The notes below the pieces were generated by a model. The model was not told the DNA's origin, did not search any database, and worked only from the letters and a program-made list of their open reading frames with translations. Below, in pieces: positions 33,566 through 44,241 of a DNA stretch of 55,555 nucleotides. Position 1 is the first letter of the stretch, and each line of letters starts with the position of its first letter. The position numbers and the translations under genes were made by a program. This DNA comes from Kosakonia oryzendophytica (GTDB taxonomy: Bacteria > Pseudomonadota > Gammaproteobacteria > Enterobacterales > Enterobacteriaceae): positions 1-55,555 of the forward strand of contig NZ_FMAY01000019.1 in the NCBI RefSeq assembly GCF_900094925.1. The letters are read 5' to 3'.

Positions 33566-34129
33566 TCACCGACTGAGGAAGTTTTTCAGTAGCTGATGCC
33601 CTTGCTCGCTCAGGATGCTTTCCGGGTGAAACTGCACTCCTTCCAGATCCCACTGTCGATGACGGATCCCCATAATTTCACCGCTTTCACTCCACGCCGT
33701 GACCACAAAGTCGCCGGATAACGTACGCGGATCGATAACCAGTGAATGGTATCGCGTGACGGTTAATGGATTATTAAGGCCGGTAAACACCCCAGTGCCA
33801 TCATGGCTGATTGGCGAGGTTTTACCGTGCATCACTTTTGCCGCGCGCACGATCGTGGCGCCAAACGCCTGCGCAATCGCCTGATGGCCAAGGCAGACAC
33901 CAAGAAGGGGACATTTTCCGGCGTAATGGCGGATCACGTCTAACGAAATACCGGACTCATCCGGTGTACAAGGGCCAGGTGAGATAACGATTTTTTGCGG
34001 TGCCAGCGCAGCGATATCCGCCAGCCCTATCTCATCATTACGTCTGACCTCTACGCTTGCCCCTAACTCGCAGAAATATTGATACAGGTTCCAGGTAAAA
34101 GAGTCGTAATTGTCGATAAGCAGGATCAT
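33566..34129 (-). CDS. pabA: Aminodeoxychorismate synthase glutaminase subunit PabA
   Basis: Class I glutamine amidotransferase that delivers ammonia to PabB for 4-amino-4-deoxychorismate, the p-aminobenzoate/folate precursor. The 187-residue product has nucleophile Cys79 in [12 protein letters not shown] and the His-x-Glu pair in GVQFHPES near the C-terminus. pabB is unlinked, as in E. coli. It lies 31 nt downstream of fic on the same strand. Confidence 0.96.
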   Translation of the reverse strand: MILLIDNYDSFTWNLYQYFCELGASVEVRRNDEIGLADIAALAPQKIVISPGPCTPDESGISLDVIRHYAGKCPLLGVCLGHQAIAQAFGATIVRAAKVMHGKTSPISHDGTGVFTGLNNPLTVTRYHSLVIDPRTLSGDFVVTAWSESGEIMGIRHRQWDLEGVQFHPESILSEQGHQLLKNFLSR

Positions 34130-34160
34130 GGCGGCCTCTGTGGTAGCAAACCGCGCTAGT

Positions 34161-34763
34161 TTACTCGCTTTCGCTGGCTTCGCTTACTACTTTGCTGAAG
34201 ATCGCGCAGAGTGGCGCTAAATCCCCCATTGCTCCGGCCTGGTTCGCCGCCCCCCAGCGCGCAGGGTCGGCTTCCCGCCAGTCAAGCGAGAAATCAGCGT
34301 GCAGCGCCAGTTGTTCAAAGAAAATACGCTGCGCAATACCATTACCGAGGCGGAATGGATGCAGCATATTGATTTCACAGTAGAAGTGGGCCAGACGCTC
34401 GACAAATTCCGCTTTTTCCAGGCCACACAGCCACTCTTCGTTTTCCAGTTGCTGCATCAGCGCATTGCCCTCTTTCTCGATGTACCCGAAATGGCAAAAG
34501 CGTGTATCACCCTGATAGATATCGACCTCACGAAACTGCCCGGCCCAATCAAAGACGTCCTGATAGAGATGATGATGGATAGCGCACAAATGCGGCAGCC
34601 CCCGCGCAAGCGGGCCAAGCTCCAGCGTTGCCGCACGTAAGGCCGTCAATTCATACGCAGCCTGTTCCAGCCGTTGCGCTTGCCGGATGCCCAGCACATT
34701 ACGCATCACGTTCAAACCGGGGTAGAGATAGGGATCGCGCCCGTCGCCAAATTTATCGCTCAT
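34161..34763 (-). CDS. fic: Fic-domain protein (toxin-like AMPylase) Fic
   Basis: Fic-fold protein of 200 residues ([20 protein letters not shown]), the E. coli length. The core motif reads [12 protein letters not shown] (residues 135-146). His135 and the GNG anion loop are present, but the Asp/Glu that binds Mg2+ in HPFx(D/E)GN is Leu139, and the first Arg of GNGRxxR is Ile143, so AMPylation may be weak or altered. E. coli Fic has similar substitutions. The start overlaps the end of yhfG by 11 nt, a coupled antitoxin-toxin arrangement. Confidence 0.93.
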   Translation of the reverse strand: MSDKFGDGRDPYLYPGLNVMRNVLGIRQAQRLEQAAYELTALRAATLELGPLARGLPHLCAIHHHLYQDVFDWAGQFREVDIYQGDTRFCHFGYIEKEGNALMQQLENEEWLCGLEKAEFVERLAHFYCEINMLHPFRLGNGIAQRIFFEQLALHADFSLDWREADPARWGAANQAGAMGDLAPLCAIFSKVVSEASESE

Positions 34764-34923
34764 AGTGCCTCCTGAGTTCATCAAGACGCGCGTTCGCTTC
34801 GGCGGTAGTGAGCGTCACCAGCGGGGTATCGACCCCCTCCAGACGCCTGCTGGCCTGGAAATTGGCGTTGCGCTGCTGCTCCCAGAGACGGGATTTTTGC
34901 CTGTCGGTGAGTTTTTTGGTCAT
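34753..34923 (-). CDS. yhfG: YhfG antitoxin-like partner of Fic
   Basis: 56-residue basic protein ([20 protein letters not shown]) encoded directly upstream of fic. E. coli YhfG binds Fic as an antitoxin-like partner. The start at 34923 matches the E. coli protein; a start 18 nt further upstream would duplicate the purine-rich Shine-Dalgarno region. The 11-nt overlap with fic suggests translational coupling. Confidence 0.9.
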   Translation of the reverse strand: MTKKLTDRQKSRLWEQQRNANFQASRRLEGVDTPLVTLTTAEANARLDELRRHYER

Positions 34924-34995
34924 AGCGCCTCCCTGTTTCACACAGTTGCCACAAGTATAAGCAGCAATTTTGCGTTACGCAGAGAAGACGAAGCA

Positions 34996-35017
34996 GCACG
35001 GGCCGGCCGACCCGTGC
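34996..35017 (-). terminator. Probable terminator of ppiA
   Basis: GCACGGG / CCCGTGC arms with an 8-nt GC loop lie 10 bp past the ppiA stop on the minus strand, followed by the pyrimidine-rich TGCTTCGTCTTCTC. The tail is not a clean T-run, so partial readthrough into yhfG is possible. Confidence 0.5.
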
Positions 35018-35026
35018 GGAAAAGAC

Positions 35027-35608
<582 letters not shown>

Positions 35609-35713
35609 TTAACGAAGAGCAGTAAAGAAAGCGAGTGGCTTGATTCTAAAGAGCAGTCAGCCAGCAGGCCAGCCTTTTACTCAATTTTACGTATTTGGAA
35701 ACATATGTAACAC

Positions 35714-35744
35714 CAGGCAGCGCTTTGTAAAAGCATACTGCCTG
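35714..35744 (-). terminator. Long hairpin after codA
   Basis: CAGGCAG / CTGCCTG outer arms enclose GCTTT-GTA-AAAGC, giving about 12 bp of stem, nine bases past the codA stop. No T-run follows on the minus strand, so it may stabilise the 3' end or act as a weak, possibly Rho-assisted, terminator. Confidence 0.45.
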
Positions 35745-35752
35745 ATGAATCG

Positions 35753-37054
35753 CTATTTTTGTGCGTTATGACGGCTGAAAACCACCTCTTCACCGCCACA
35801 GTCCGTCTGTACCCAGGTTTGCGCCGGTTGCGTAGTGGCAATCACCCGCCCCTGGCGAATCGACCAGCGTACCGGCGCCTGGCAACGCACCGCGTCAAAG
35901 CCGCTTTCCACCGGTAAGATAATCATATTTGCCGGATTGCCTGGAACAATGCCGTACTCTGTCAGACCAAAGGTACGGGCGCTGTTATGGGTGATTAAGC
36001 GCAGCCCCTCATCAATTTGCTGATAGCCCATAAGCTGGCAAACATGCAGCCCCATATGCAGTACCTGTAACATATTGCCTGTGCCCAGCGGATACCACGG
36101 ATCGAACACATCATCGTGACCGAAGCAGACATTAATCCCCGCAGCCAGCAGCTCTTTTACCCGCGTAATGCCCCGGCGTTTGGGGTAATCATCAAAGCGC
36201 CCCTGCAAATGAATATTGACCAGCGGATTAGCAACAAAGTTAATGCCGGAAAGTTTTAACAAGCGGAACAAACGAGAGGTATAAGCCCCGTTGTAAGAGT
36301 GCATGGCCGTGGTATGGCTGGCCGTCACTCGCGGGCCAATACCCATTTTTAACGCCAGCGCCGCGACCGTTTCCACAAAGCGCGACTGCTCATCATCAAT
36401 TTCATCGCAGTGAATATCCAGCGGGCGGTCATACTTCTGCGCCAGCGCAAAGGCAATATGCAGCGATTCGACGCCATACTCCCGGGTAAATTCAAAATGC
36501 GGGATCGCCCCCACCACATCCGCGCCTAACCGAAGCGCCTCTTCCAGTAACGCTGCGCCATTGGGGTAGGAGAGAATCCCTTCCTGCGGAAAAGCGACAA
36601 TTTGCAAAGTTATCCATGGCGCCACTTCGGCTTTCACTTCCAGCATCGCTTTTAATGCCGTCAAAGAAGGGTCGGAAACATCAACATGGGTGCGGACATA
36701 CTGCACGCCGTTGGCCATTTGCCATTTCAGGGTTTGCCACGCACGGCGCTTCACATCGTCGTGGCTGAGCAGCGCCTTGCGCTCGGCCCAGCGCTCAATG
36801 CCTTCAAACAACGTACCGGATTGATTCCAGTTCGGCTCCCCGGCGGTTTGTGTCGTGTCGAGATGAATATGCGGCTCAATAAATGGCGGCAACGCCAACC
36901 CGCCGCGCGCATTCAGCACCTCATAACTGTCGCTGTGCGACGACCCCATTGGCGTAATATCACCAAAGCGCCCGTTCTCGATCGCAATTTGCCACACACC
37001 ATCGCGACCCGGTAAATGCACATTCTGGACTAACCAAAGCGGTGCTGTAGACAT
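35753..37054 (-). CDS. codA: Cytosine deaminase CodA
   Basis: Amidohydrolase converting cytosine to uracil and ammonia for pyrimidine salvage and nitrogen supply. Metal ligands and catalytic residues are visible: HIHLDTT (N-terminal HxH), HCDEIDDEQ (His/Glu), [12 protein letters not shown] (His) and [15 protein letters not shown] (Asp). Length 433 (E. coli 427). ATG at 37054 has GGGAG seven bases upstream; the preceding GTG is not needed. There is no codB permease beside it. It occupies the place of tsgA in E. coli, between ppiA and nirB. Confidence 0.94.
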   Translation of the reverse strand: MSTAPLWLVQNVHLPGRDGVWQIAIENGRFGDITPMGSSHSDSYEVLNARGGLALPPFIEPHIHLDTTQTAGEPNWNQSGTLFEGIERWAERKALLSHDDVKRRAWQTLKWQMANGVQYVRTHVDVSDPSLTALKAMLEVKAEVAPWITLQIVAFPQEGILSYPNGAALLEEALRLGADVVGAIPHFEFTREYGVESLHIAFALAQKYDRPLDIHCDEIDDEQSRFVETVAALALKMGIGPRVTASHTTAMHSYNGAYTSRLFRLLKLSGINFVANPLVNIHLQGRFDDYPKRRGITRVKELLAAGINVCFGHDDVFDPWYPLGTGNMLQVLHMGLHVCQLMGYQQIDEGLRLITHNSARTFGLTEYGIVPGNPANMIILPVESGFDAVRCQAPVRWSIRQGRVIATTQPAQTWVQTDCGGEEVVFSRHNAQK

Positions 37055-37194
37055 CACGCTACTCCCTCTGTTTTCGTCTGCTATTTCGGATCAGACGAGC
37101 AGGCAAAAAGACCTCTCTTTTTGTACACAATTTCTGCAAACCAGAAAAGCCTGTTATATCCACTACTTATAAAAACCAATAAAAATCAAATATC

Positions 37195-37210
37195 TACTCA
37201 TTAAGTGGTA
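37195..37210. promoter_or_regulatory. NarL/NarP 7-2-7 site of the nirB promoter
   Basis: TACTCAT-TA-AGTGGTA is an inverted pair of NarL/NarP heptamers (TACYNMT) with the 2-bp spacing bound by both regulators. Its centre is 28 bp upstream of the FNR-site centre, matching the -69.5/-41.5 layout of E. coli nirB. Confidence 0.85.
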
Positions 37211-37223
37211 TGCGAAGATGTAT

Positions 37224-37237
37224 TTGATGCACATCAA
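37224..37237. promoter_or_regulatory. FNR site of the nirB promoter
   Basis: TTGATGCACATCAA is a perfect FNR box. Placed at -41.5 (class II), it predicts a transcription start near 37272, 24 bp before the nirB ATG. This gives anaerobic activation, boosted by nitrate/nitrite through the NarL/NarP site. Confidence 0.92.
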
Positions 37238-37295
37238 TAAGCCCCGAAGCTGAATCGTTAAGGTAGGCAGTAATAGAAAAGAAATCGAGGCAAAA

Positions 37296-39839
37296 ATGAG
37301 CAAAGTCAAACTCGCTATTATCGGTAACGGCATGGTCGGCCACCGCTTCATTGAGGACCTCCTCGATAAAGCCGACGCGTCCGAATTCGACATTACCGTT
37401 TTCTGTGAAGAACCGCGTAAAGCCTACGACCGCGTCCATCTCTCGTCCTACTTCTCTCACCACACGGCTGAAGAGCTGTCACTGGTACGTGAAGGTTTTT
37501 ATGAGAAACATGGCGTTAAAGTGTTGGTCGGTGAACGCGCTATCACCATTAACCGTCAGGAAAAGGTGATTCATTCCAGCGCCGGGCGCACCGTCTGGTA
37601 CGACAAACTGATCATGGCTACAGGTTCGTATCCGTGGATCCCACCGATTAAAGGTTCCGAAACGCAGGACTGTTTCGTCTACCGTACTATTGAAGATTTG
37701 AACGCCATTGAGTCGTGCGCACGTCGTAGCCGCCGCGGTGCAGTGGTAGGCGGCGGCCTGCTCGGTCTGGAAGCCGCAGGCGCACTGAAAAACCTGGGCG
37801 TCGAAACGCACGTTATTGAATTTGCACCCATGCTCATGGCAGAGCAGCTCGACCAGATGGGCGGCGAGCAGCTTAAACGCAAAATCGAAAGTATGGGCGT
37901 GCGTGTGCACACCAGCAAAAACACCAAAGAGATTGTCCAGCAAGGCACGGAAGCGCGTAAAACGATGCACTTTGCCGATGGCAGCGCGCTGGAAGTTGAC
38001 TTTATCGTCTTCTCTACCGGTATTCGCCCGCGCGATAAGCTGGCCACGCAATGCGGTCTGGAGATCGCGCAACGCGGCGGTATTGTCATTAACGACACCT
38101 GCCAAACCTCCGATCCGGATATCTACGCCATCGGCGAATGCGCAAGCTGGAGCAATCGCGTTTACGGTCTGGTCGCGCCGGGTTACAAAATGGCGCAGGT
38201 CGCCGTGGATCATATTCTTGGCAAGCAAAATGCGTTTGAAGGCGCGGATCTCAGCGCCAAGCTGAAACTGCTCGGCGTTGACGTTGGCGGCATTGGCGAT
38301 GCGCATGGCCGTACACCGGGCGCACGTAGCTACGTTTATCTTGATGAAAGCAAAGAAGTCTACAAACGCCTGATTGTCAGCCCGGATAATAAAACCCTGC
38401 TCGGTGCGGTATTGGTGGGCGACACCAGCGACTTCGGCAACCTGCTGCAACTGGTGCTGAACGCCATTGAGCTACCGGAAAACCCGGACGCGCTGATCCT
38501 GCCGGCGCATGCCAGCAGCGGCAAACCCTCTATCGGTGTCGATAAGCTGCCGGATAGCGCGCAAATTTGCTCCTGCTTCGATGTGACCAAAGGCGACCTG
38601 ATTGCCGCCATTAACAAAGGGTGCCATACGGTTGCGGCGCTGAAAGCCGAAACCAAAGCCGGTACCGGCTGCGGCGGTTGTATCCCTCTGGTGACGCAGG
38701 TCCTGAATGCAGAACTGGCGAAACAAGGCATCGAAATCACCAACAATCTGTGCGAACACTTCGCCTATTCTCGCCAGGAGCTGTATCACCTGATTCGCGT
38801 AGAAGGGATCAAATCCTTCGACGAACTGTTGGCGAAATACGGTAAAGGTTACGGTTGCGAAGTGTGTAAACCGACCGTTGGCTCACTGCTGGCATCCTGC
38901 TGGAATGAGTACATCCTGAAACCGCAACATACGCCGTTGCAGGATACCAACGATAACTTTCTTGCCAACATCCAGAAAGACGGCACCTATTCGGTGATCC
39001 CGCGTTCCGCCGGTGGTGAAATCACGCCGGAGGGTCTGATGGAAGTCGGTCGTATCGCTCGCGAATTTAATCTTTACACCAAAATCACCGGGTCACAGCG
39101 TATTGGTCTGTTTGGCGCGCAAAAAGATGACCTGCCGGAAATCTGGCGTCAGTTGATCGATGCTGGTTTCGAAACCGGTCACGCCTATGCCAAAGCGTTA
39201 CGCATGGCGAAAACCTGCGTCGGCTCGACCTGGTGTCGCTATGGCGTCGGCGATAGCGTCGGGCTCGGCGTTGAGCTGGAAAACCGCTACAAAGGCATTC
39301 GTACGCCACACAAAATGAAATTCGGCGTTTCTGGCTGCACCCGTGAATGTGCGGAAGCGCAGGGCAAAGATGTGGGGATTATCGCCACTGAGAAAGGCTG
39401 GAACCTGTATGTCTGCGGTAACGGCGGCATGAAACCGCGTCACGCTGATTTGCTGGCGGCGGACCTCGACCATGACACGCTGTTGCACTATCTCGACCGC
39501 TTTATGATGTTCTACATCCGCACCGCGGACAAACTGACACGTACCGCGTCCTGGCTGGAGAGCATGGAAGGCGGCATCGACTACCTGAAAAGCGTGATTA
39601 TTGATGACAAGCTCGGCTTTGATGCTCAACTCGAAGCAGAAATGACTCGCCTGCGCGACGCGGTGATCTGTGAATGGACCGAAACCGTGAATACGCCAGC
39701 CGCGCAGACACGCTTCAAACACTTTATTAACAGCGATCGTCGCGACCCGAACGTGCAGGTCGTGCCAGAGCGCCAGCAGCATCGTCCGGCGACCCCGTAT
39801 GAACGCATCCCGGTAACGTTAGTGGAGGAAAACGCATGA
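37296..39839 (+). CDS. nirB: NADH-dependent nitrite reductase large subunit NirB
   Basis: Cytosolic sirohaem enzyme reducing nitrite to ammonia with NADH. Domains in order: FAD/NAD(P)-binding (1 to ~400; LAIIGNGMVGHRFIE and GAVVGGGLLGLEAAG), BFD-like [2Fe-2S] domain(s) (~420-540; CSCFDVTKGD, TGCGGCIPLV, CEVCKPTVGS), and sirohaem/[4Fe-4S] domain (~550-800) with ligands in CVGSTWCRYGV and SGCTRECAEAQGKD. Length 847, as in E. coli. First gene of nirBDC-cysG. Confidence 0.98.
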   Translation: MSKVKLAIIGNGMVGHRFIEDLLDKADASEFDITVFCEEPRKAYDRVHLSSYFSHHTAEELSLVREGFYEKHGVKVLVGERAITINRQEKVIHSSAGRTVWYDKLIMATGSYPWIPPIKGSETQDCFVYRTIEDLNAIESCARRSRRGAVVGGGLLGLEAAGALKNLGVETHVIEFAPMLMAEQLDQMGGEQLKRKIESMGVRVHTSKNTKEIVQQGTEARKTMHFADGSALEVDFIVFSTGIRPRDKLATQCGLEIAQRGGIVINDTCQTSDPDIYAIGECASWSNRVYGLVAPGYKMAQVAVDHILGKQNAFEGADLSAKLKLLGVDVGGIGDAHGRTPGARSYVYLDESKEVYKRLIVSPDNKTLLGAVLVGDTSDFGNLLQLVLNAIELPENPDALILPAHASSGKPSIGVDKLPDSAQICSCFDVTKGDLIAAINKGCHTVAALKAETKAGTGCGGCIPLVTQVLNAELAKQGIEITNNLCEHFAYSRQELYHLIRVEGIKSFDELLAKYGKGYGCEVCKPTVGSLLASCWNEYILKPQHTPLQDTNDNFLANIQKDGTYSVIPRSAGGEITPEGLMEVGRIAREFNLYTKITGSQRIGLFGAQKDDLPEIWRQLIDAGFETGHAYAKALRMAKTCVGSTWCRYGVGDSVGLGVELENRYKGIRTPHKMKFGVSGCTRECAEAQGKDVGIIATEKGWNLYVCGNGGMKPRHADLLAADLDHDTLLHYLDRFMMFYIRTADKLTRTASWLESMEGGIDYLKSVIIDDKLGFDAQLEAEMTRLRDAVICEWTETVNTPAAQTRFKHFINSDRRDPNVQVVPERQQHRPATPYERIPVTLVEENA

Positions 39840-40162
39840 GTCAGTGGAACACCATCTGCAAAATCGACGACATTTTGCCAGCCACCGGCGTTTGCGCCCT
39901 GGTGAACGATCAGCAAGTGGCGATTTTTCGCCCGCGCCACGACGACCAGATTTACGCCATCAGCAATATCGATCCGTTCTTCCAGTCCAGCGTGCTGTCT
40001 CGTGGGCTGATTGCGGAGCATCAGGGCGAGCTGTGGGTTGCCAGCCCGTTGAAAAAACAGCGTTTCCGCCTGCGTGACGGGCTGTGCATGGAAGATGAAA
40101 ACCGCTCTGTCGCGCATTTTGAAGCGCGCGTTAAAGACGGTGCTGTACAGATTAAAGCGTGA
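39836..40162 (+). CDS. nirD: Nitrite reductase small subunit NirD
   Basis: 108-residue Rieske-fold subunit of NADH nitrite reductase. It lacks the Cys/His Fe-S ligands of true Rieske proteins, as usual for NirD. It starts with ATGA overlapping the nirB stop, so stoichiometric coupling is likely. It begins MSQWNTICKIDDILPATGVC, matching the E. coli protein length. Confidence 0.96.
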   Translation: MSQWNTICKIDDILPATGVCALVNDQQVAIFRPRHDDQIYAISNIDPFFQSSVLSRGLIAEHQGELWVASPLKKQRFRLRDGLCMEDENRSVAHFEARVKDGAVQIKA

Positions 40163-40167
40163 TACCC

Positions 40168-40192
40168 CGGCGGGGGTGCAATGCTCCCGCCG
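40168..40192 (+). terminator. Stem-loop between nirD and nirC (possible attenuator)
   Basis: CGGCGGG / CCCGCCG arms followed by TTACTTTTTGATTTTT form a terminator-like element 5 bp after nirD. Since nirC and cysG follow on the same strand, it would lower, not abolish, downstream expression. Confidence 0.55.
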
Positions 40193-40242
40193 TTACTTTT
40201 TGATTTTTAAACTTTTCTTTTTAACTTTGGATAATCAACACG

Positions 40243-41052
40243 ATGTTTACCGACACAATTAATAAGTGCGCGGCTAACGCTGCGCGCATTGCACGCCTCG
40301 CTTCACTAAATCCACTGGGTTTTTGGGTGAGTTCCGCGATGGCAGGCGCTTACGTTGGGCTTGCCATTATTTTGATTTTCACACTCGGCAATCTGCTCGA
40401 TCCCTCGGTCCGCCCGCTGGTAATGGGGGCAACGTTTGGTCTTGCATTAACGCTGGTGATCATCGCTGGCTCTGAACTGTTTACCGGCCACACCATGTTT
40501 CTGACGTTGGGCGTTAAAGCAGGCAGCATTAGCCACACTCAGATGTGGACCATTTTGCCGCAAACCTGGCTGGGTAACCTGCTGGGTTCCGTTTTTGTTG
40601 CACTGCTGTACAGCTGGGGCGGCGGCGGCCTGCTACCGGTGGATACCTCTATTTTGCACACCGTTGCGCTGGCAAAAACCAACGCGCCCGCCTCGGTGCT
40701 GTTCTTTAAAGGCGCGCTGTGCAACTGGCTGGTCTGCCTGGCGATCTGGATGGCGATCCGCACCGAAGGGGCGGCAAAATTTATCGCTATCTGGTGGTGT
40801 CTGCTGGCATTTATTGCTTCCGGCTACGAGCACTCCGTTGCCAATATGACCCTGTTTGCGCTCTCCTGGTTTGGTCATCATAGCGATGCATATACCCTCT
40901 CTGGCATTGGCCATAACCTGCTGTGGGTAACGCTGGGCAATACTTTCTCCGGCGCCGTATTTATGGGGCTGGGTTACTGGTATGCTACGCCAAAATCAGA
41001 GCGCCCATCTGCGGTCAATACCGTGAAAAGCCAGCCAATAGCAGATAACTAA
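40243..41052 (+). CDS. nirC: Nitrite channel/transporter NirC
   Basis: Formate-nitrite transporter family channel that imports nitrite for NirBD and exports excess. The 269-residue product shows six membrane segments and FNT motifs: GAYVGL in helix 1, [16 protein letters not shown] and the [12 protein letters not shown] half-helix, plus [10 protein letters not shown], which contains the conserved pore histidine. It is nearly identical to E. coli NirC. Confidence 0.97.
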   Translation: MFTDTINKCAANAARIARLASLNPLGFWVSSAMAGAYVGLAIILIFTLGNLLDPSVRPLVMGATFGLALTLVIIAGSELFTGHTMFLTLGVKAGSISHTQMWTILPQTWLGNLLGSVFVALLYSWGGGGLLPVDTSILHTVALAKTNAPASVLFFKGALCNWLVCLAIWMAIRTEGAAKFIAIWWCLLAFIASGYEHSVANMTLFALSWFGHHSDAYTLSGIGHNLLWVTLGNTFSGAVFMGLGYWYATPKSERPSAVNTVKSQPIADN

Positions 41053-41069
41053 TTTATCGGGGTAATGTC

Positions 41070-42434
41070 GTGGATCACTTACCAATTTTTTGCCAGCTAC
41101 GCGATCGCCACTGCCTGCTTGTCGGCGGCGGTGATGTTGCCGAACGTAAAGCCCGGCTGTTAATGGACGCGGGTGCACGACTTACCGTCAATGCTCTCTC
41201 TTTTGTTCCCCAGTTCACCGTCTGGGCAGAGGAAGGCATGCTGACGTTGGTGGAAGGAGAATTCACCGAAACGCTACTGGATGCGTGCTGGTTGGCCATT
41301 GCCGCCACCGACAATGAGGCGGTGAATCAACGCGTCAGCGATGCCGCAGAAGCCCGCCGCATTTTCTGTAACGTGGTGGATGCCCCCATGCAGGCGAGCT
41401 TTATTATGCCGTCAATTATCGACCGCTCGCCGCTGATGGTGGCCGTTTCCTCCGGTGGTACGTCGCCGGTGCTGGCACGTTTGCTGCGTGAGAAACTGGA
41501 GTCGTTGCTGCCACAACATCTCGGGCAGGTGGCGCGGTTCGCCGGAAAGCTACGCAGCCGGGTGAAGCAACATTTTGCCACCGTTAGCGAACGCCGCCGT
41601 TTCTGGGAAAAATTGTTCGTTAACGACAGACTCGCGCAATCGCTGGCTAACCAGGACATGCCAGCCGTCAATAACATCACTGAGCAACTGCTAGCGGAGC
41701 CGCTGGATAGCCGTGGCGAAGTGGTACTGGTGGGTGCTGGCCCTGGTGATGCCGGGTTGCTGACCCTGAAAGGTTTGCAGCAAATCCAGCAGGCGGATGT
41801 GGTGGTATATGATCGACTGGTCTCCGACGACATTATGAAACTGGTGCGCCGCGATGCCGATCGTGTGTTTGTCGGTAAGCGTGCAGGTTACCACTGCGTA
41901 CCGCAGGCGGAGATCAACCAGATCCTGCTGCGCGAGGCGCAAAATGGTAAACGCGTCGTGCGACTGAAAGGCGGCGATCCGTTTATCTTCGGGCGCGGCG
42001 GTGAAGAGCTGGAAACCCTGTGCCATGCGGGCATTCCTTTCTCGGTTGTACCAGGCATTACGGCAGCCTCGGGGTGTTCCGCCTATTCCGGCATTCCGTT
42101 AACCCACCGCGATTATGCGCAAAGCGTCAGGCTGGTTACCGGGCATTTGAAAACCGGGGGAGAGCTGGACTGGGCCAATCTGGCGGCAGAAAAGCAGACA
42201 CTGGTGTTCTATATGGGCCTCAATCAGGCTGCCACTATTCAGGCACAGCTGATTGCACATGGCATGCAGGAAGATATGCCGGTGGCAGTGGTGGAAAACG
42301 GCACCTCGGTACAACAGCGTGTGGTCAACGGACGTTTGTCGCAACTCGGTGAGCTGGCACTGCAGGTAGAAAGCCCGGCGCTGATCATTGTTGGCCGCGT
42401 GGTGGCGCTACGCGATAAGCTGAAGTGGTTTTAA
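41070..42434 (+). CDS. cysG: Sirohaem synthase CysG
   Basis: Trifunctional enzyme making sirohaem from uroporphyrinogen III. The N-terminal half is CysG-B (precorrin-2 dehydrogenase/ferrochelatase; [14 protein letters not shown], about 1-205). The C-terminal half is CysG-A (SAM methyltransferase; [28 protein letters not shown] and [12 protein letters not shown]). The start is GTG at 41070 ([13 protein letters not shown]), as in E. coli. Length 454. It supplies the cofactor for the adjacent NirB and for CysI. Confidence 0.97.
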   Translation: MDHLPIFCQLRDRHCLLVGGGDVAERKARLLMDAGARLTVNALSFVPQFTVWAEEGMLTLVEGEFTETLLDACWLAIAATDNEAVNQRVSDAAEARRIFCNVVDAPMQASFIMPSIIDRSPLMVAVSSGGTSPVLARLLREKLESLLPQHLGQVARFAGKLRSRVKQHFATVSERRRFWEKLFVNDRLAQSLANQDMPAVNNITEQLLAEPLDSRGEVVLVGAGPGDAGLLTLKGLQQIQQADVVVYDRLVSDDIMKLVRRDADRVFVGKRAGYHCVPQAEINQILLREAQNGKRVVRLKGGDPFIFGRGGEELETLCHAGIPFSVVPGITAASGCSAYSGIPLTHRDYAQSVRLVTGHLKTGGELDWANLAAEKQTLVFYMGLNQAATIQAQLIAHGMQEDMPVAVVENGTSVQQRVVNGRLSQLGELALQVESPALIIVGRVVALRDKLKWF

Positions 42435-42440
42435 AGACAG

Positions 42441-42473
42441 AAAAAAGGGCAGGTTAAACCTGCCCTTTTATTT
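42441..42473. terminator. Bidirectional terminator between cysG and trpS
   Basis: AAAAAAGGGCAGGTT / ACCTGCCCTTTTATTT form a strong stem flanked by A- and T-tracts, able to stop both the nir-cysG (+) and the dam-trpS (-) transcripts. Confidence 0.9.
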
Positions 42474-42482
42474 CGTCCGCGA

Positions 42483-43487
42483 TTACGGTTTTGCCACAAA
42501 ACCAATCGCTTCGTAGACTTTTTTCAGCGTTTCAGATGCACGGGCACTGGCTTTCTCCGCTCCGTCTTTCATCACCTGCTGCAAGAAAGCTTCGTCATTG
42601 CGATAACGGTGGTAACGCTCCTGCAACTCGGTCAGCATGCCGGATACCGCATCCGCGACTTCACCCTTAAGGTGACCGTACATTTTGCCTTCGAAGTGTT
42701 GTTCCAGCTCAGGAATACTCTGGCCCGTCACCGCAGAGAGAATATCCAGCAAGTTAGAGACACCCGCTTTGTTGGCAATGTCGTAACGCACTACCGGCGG
42801 CTCATCGGAGTCGGTGACCGCACGTTTGATTTTCTTCACGACTGATTTTGGATCTTCCAGCAGGCCAATAACGTTGTTGCGGTTATCGTCCGACTTGGAC
42901 ATCTTTTTGGTCGGCTCCAGCAGCGACATCACACGCGCGCCAGATTTCGGAATAAACGGCTCCGGTACCTTAAAGATATCGCCATAAATGGCGTTAAAAC
43001 GCTGTGCAATATCGCGGCTCAGTTCCAGATGCTGTTTCTGATCTTCACCCACTGGCACCTGGTTCGTCTGATACAACAGAATGTCCGCCGCCATCAGTAC
43101 CGGATAGTCAAACAGACCGGCGTTAATGTTTTCTGCATAGCGTGCAGATTTATCTTTGAACTGAGTCATACGGCTCAGTTCGCCGAAATAGGTGTAGCAG
43201 TTCAGCGCCCAGCCCAACTGGGCATGCTCAGGAACGTGGGACTGAACGAAAATGGTGCTCTTCTGCGGATCGATACCACAGGCCAGGTAGAGTGCGAGAG
43301 TATCCAGCGTGGCCTTGCGCAGCGCCTGCGGATCCTGGCGCACGGTGATGGCATGCTGGTCAACGATGCAGTAGATACAGTGATAGTCATCCTGCATGTT
43401 CACCCACTGACGCAGCGCACCCATATAGTTGCCAATGGTTAATTCACCGGAGGGCTGTGCGCCGCTAAAAACGATGGGCTTAGTCAT
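42483..43487 (-). CDS. trpS: Tryptophanyl-tRNA synthetase
   Basis: Class I aminoacyl-tRNA synthetase. ATG at 43487 ([20 protein letters not shown]) gives 334 residues; a longer frame starting seven codons earlier lies in gph. The HIGH-type motif is PSGELTIGN and the KMSKS loop is KKMSKSDDN near 195. It overlaps the 3' end of gph by 8 nt and is last of the aroK-trpS superoperon. Confidence 0.98.
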   Translation of the reverse strand: MTKPIVFSGAQPSGELTIGNYMGALRQWVNMQDDYHCIYCIVDQHAITVRQDPQALRKATLDTLALYLACGIDPQKSTIFVQSHVPEHAQLGWALNCYTYFGELSRMTQFKDKSARYAENINAGLFDYPVLMAADILLYQTNQVPVGEDQKQHLELSRDIAQRFNAIYGDIFKVPEPFIPKSGARVMSLLEPTKKMSKSDDNRNNVIGLLEDPKSVVKKIKRAVTDSDEPPVVRYDIANKAGVSNLLDILSAVTGQSIPELEQHFEGKMYGHLKGEVADAVSGMLTELQERYHRYRNDEAFLQQVMKDGAEKASARASETLKKVYEAIGFVAKP

Positions 43488-44241
43488 TTTTCGTTTCCTG
43501 ATTTTCACTGTGCGGGAGCCCGAGTGCGGGCAGTAAATCTTTTAAGCTTTCAAACACGAAGTCTGGTTTGCTTAAGGTGATGTCTTCGCCGTAGTTGTAA
43601 CCGTAAGTCAGCCCTACAGAGGTGCTGCCTGCCGCCTGAGCGGCGAGAATGTCATTACGCGAGTCGCCGACGAAAAGCAACTCATGAGTCTGAATATTGA
43701 GCTTTTTACATACCAGAAGCAACGGTTCCGGATGCGGCTTTTTGTTCACGACGTCGTCGCCACCCACCACAAAGGTGAAGTACTGTGCAATACCGAGTGC
43801 TTCCAGTAACGGTGCGACAAACGGCGTCGGCTTGTTGGTAACCAGCGCCAGAGGCAAACCTTTAGCCTGTAACGCCTCCAGCGTATCTGCGACATCCGGG
43901 AACAGAAAACTGCCCTCTTCCACCGTCTCTTCGTAGTAACGGTTAAACAGTTTTCGCAGCATACGAACCTGTTCTTCCTGCGGCACATCGCCGGTATCAA
44001 CATCCGGTTTACCTTGTGCAGCGCGCTGGATAGCACGCTCCTGGCGTGACCAGTTAAACGCGCGCTCCATCAGTACATCGGCGCCGTTACCAATCCAGGT
44101 CACCACGCGTGCCTCTCCGGCCTGCGGCAACTCCAGCGCGTATAATGCGCTGTCTACGGCGGCGGTCAGACCCGGTGCGCTGTCTACCAGCGTGCCATCC
44201 AAATCAAAAGCAATACCCCGAATTGACTGCATTTTACTCAT
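43480..44241 (-). CDS. gph: Phosphoglycolate phosphatase Gph
   Basis: HAD-superfamily phosphatase that removes 2-phosphoglycolate, a product of 3'-phosphoglycolate DNA-end repair. HAD motifs: DLDGTLVDS (catalytic Asp near 14-16), LVTNKPTP (motif II), Lys in NKKPHPEP, and [10 protein letters not shown] (motif IV). Length 253 (E. coli 252). It overlaps rpe and trpS by 8 nt each. Confidence 0.97.
   Translation of the reverse strand: MSKMQSIRGIAFDLDGTLVDSAPGLTAAVDSALYALELPQAGEARVVTWIGNGADVLMERAFNWSRQERAIQRAAQGKPDVDTGDVPQEEQVRMLRKLFNRYYEETVEEGSFLFPDVADTLEALQAKGLPLALVTNKPTPFVAPLLEALGIAQYFTFVVGGDDVVNKKPHPEPLLLVCKKLNIQTHELLFVGDSRNDILAAQAAGSTSVGLTYGYNYGEDITLSKPDFVFESLKDLLPALGLPHSENQETKND

Noticed and set aside
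37479-38450. 323-codon open frame opposite nirB
   Set aside because: Antisense shadow of the conserved nirB coding sequence; composition lacks any domain signal.
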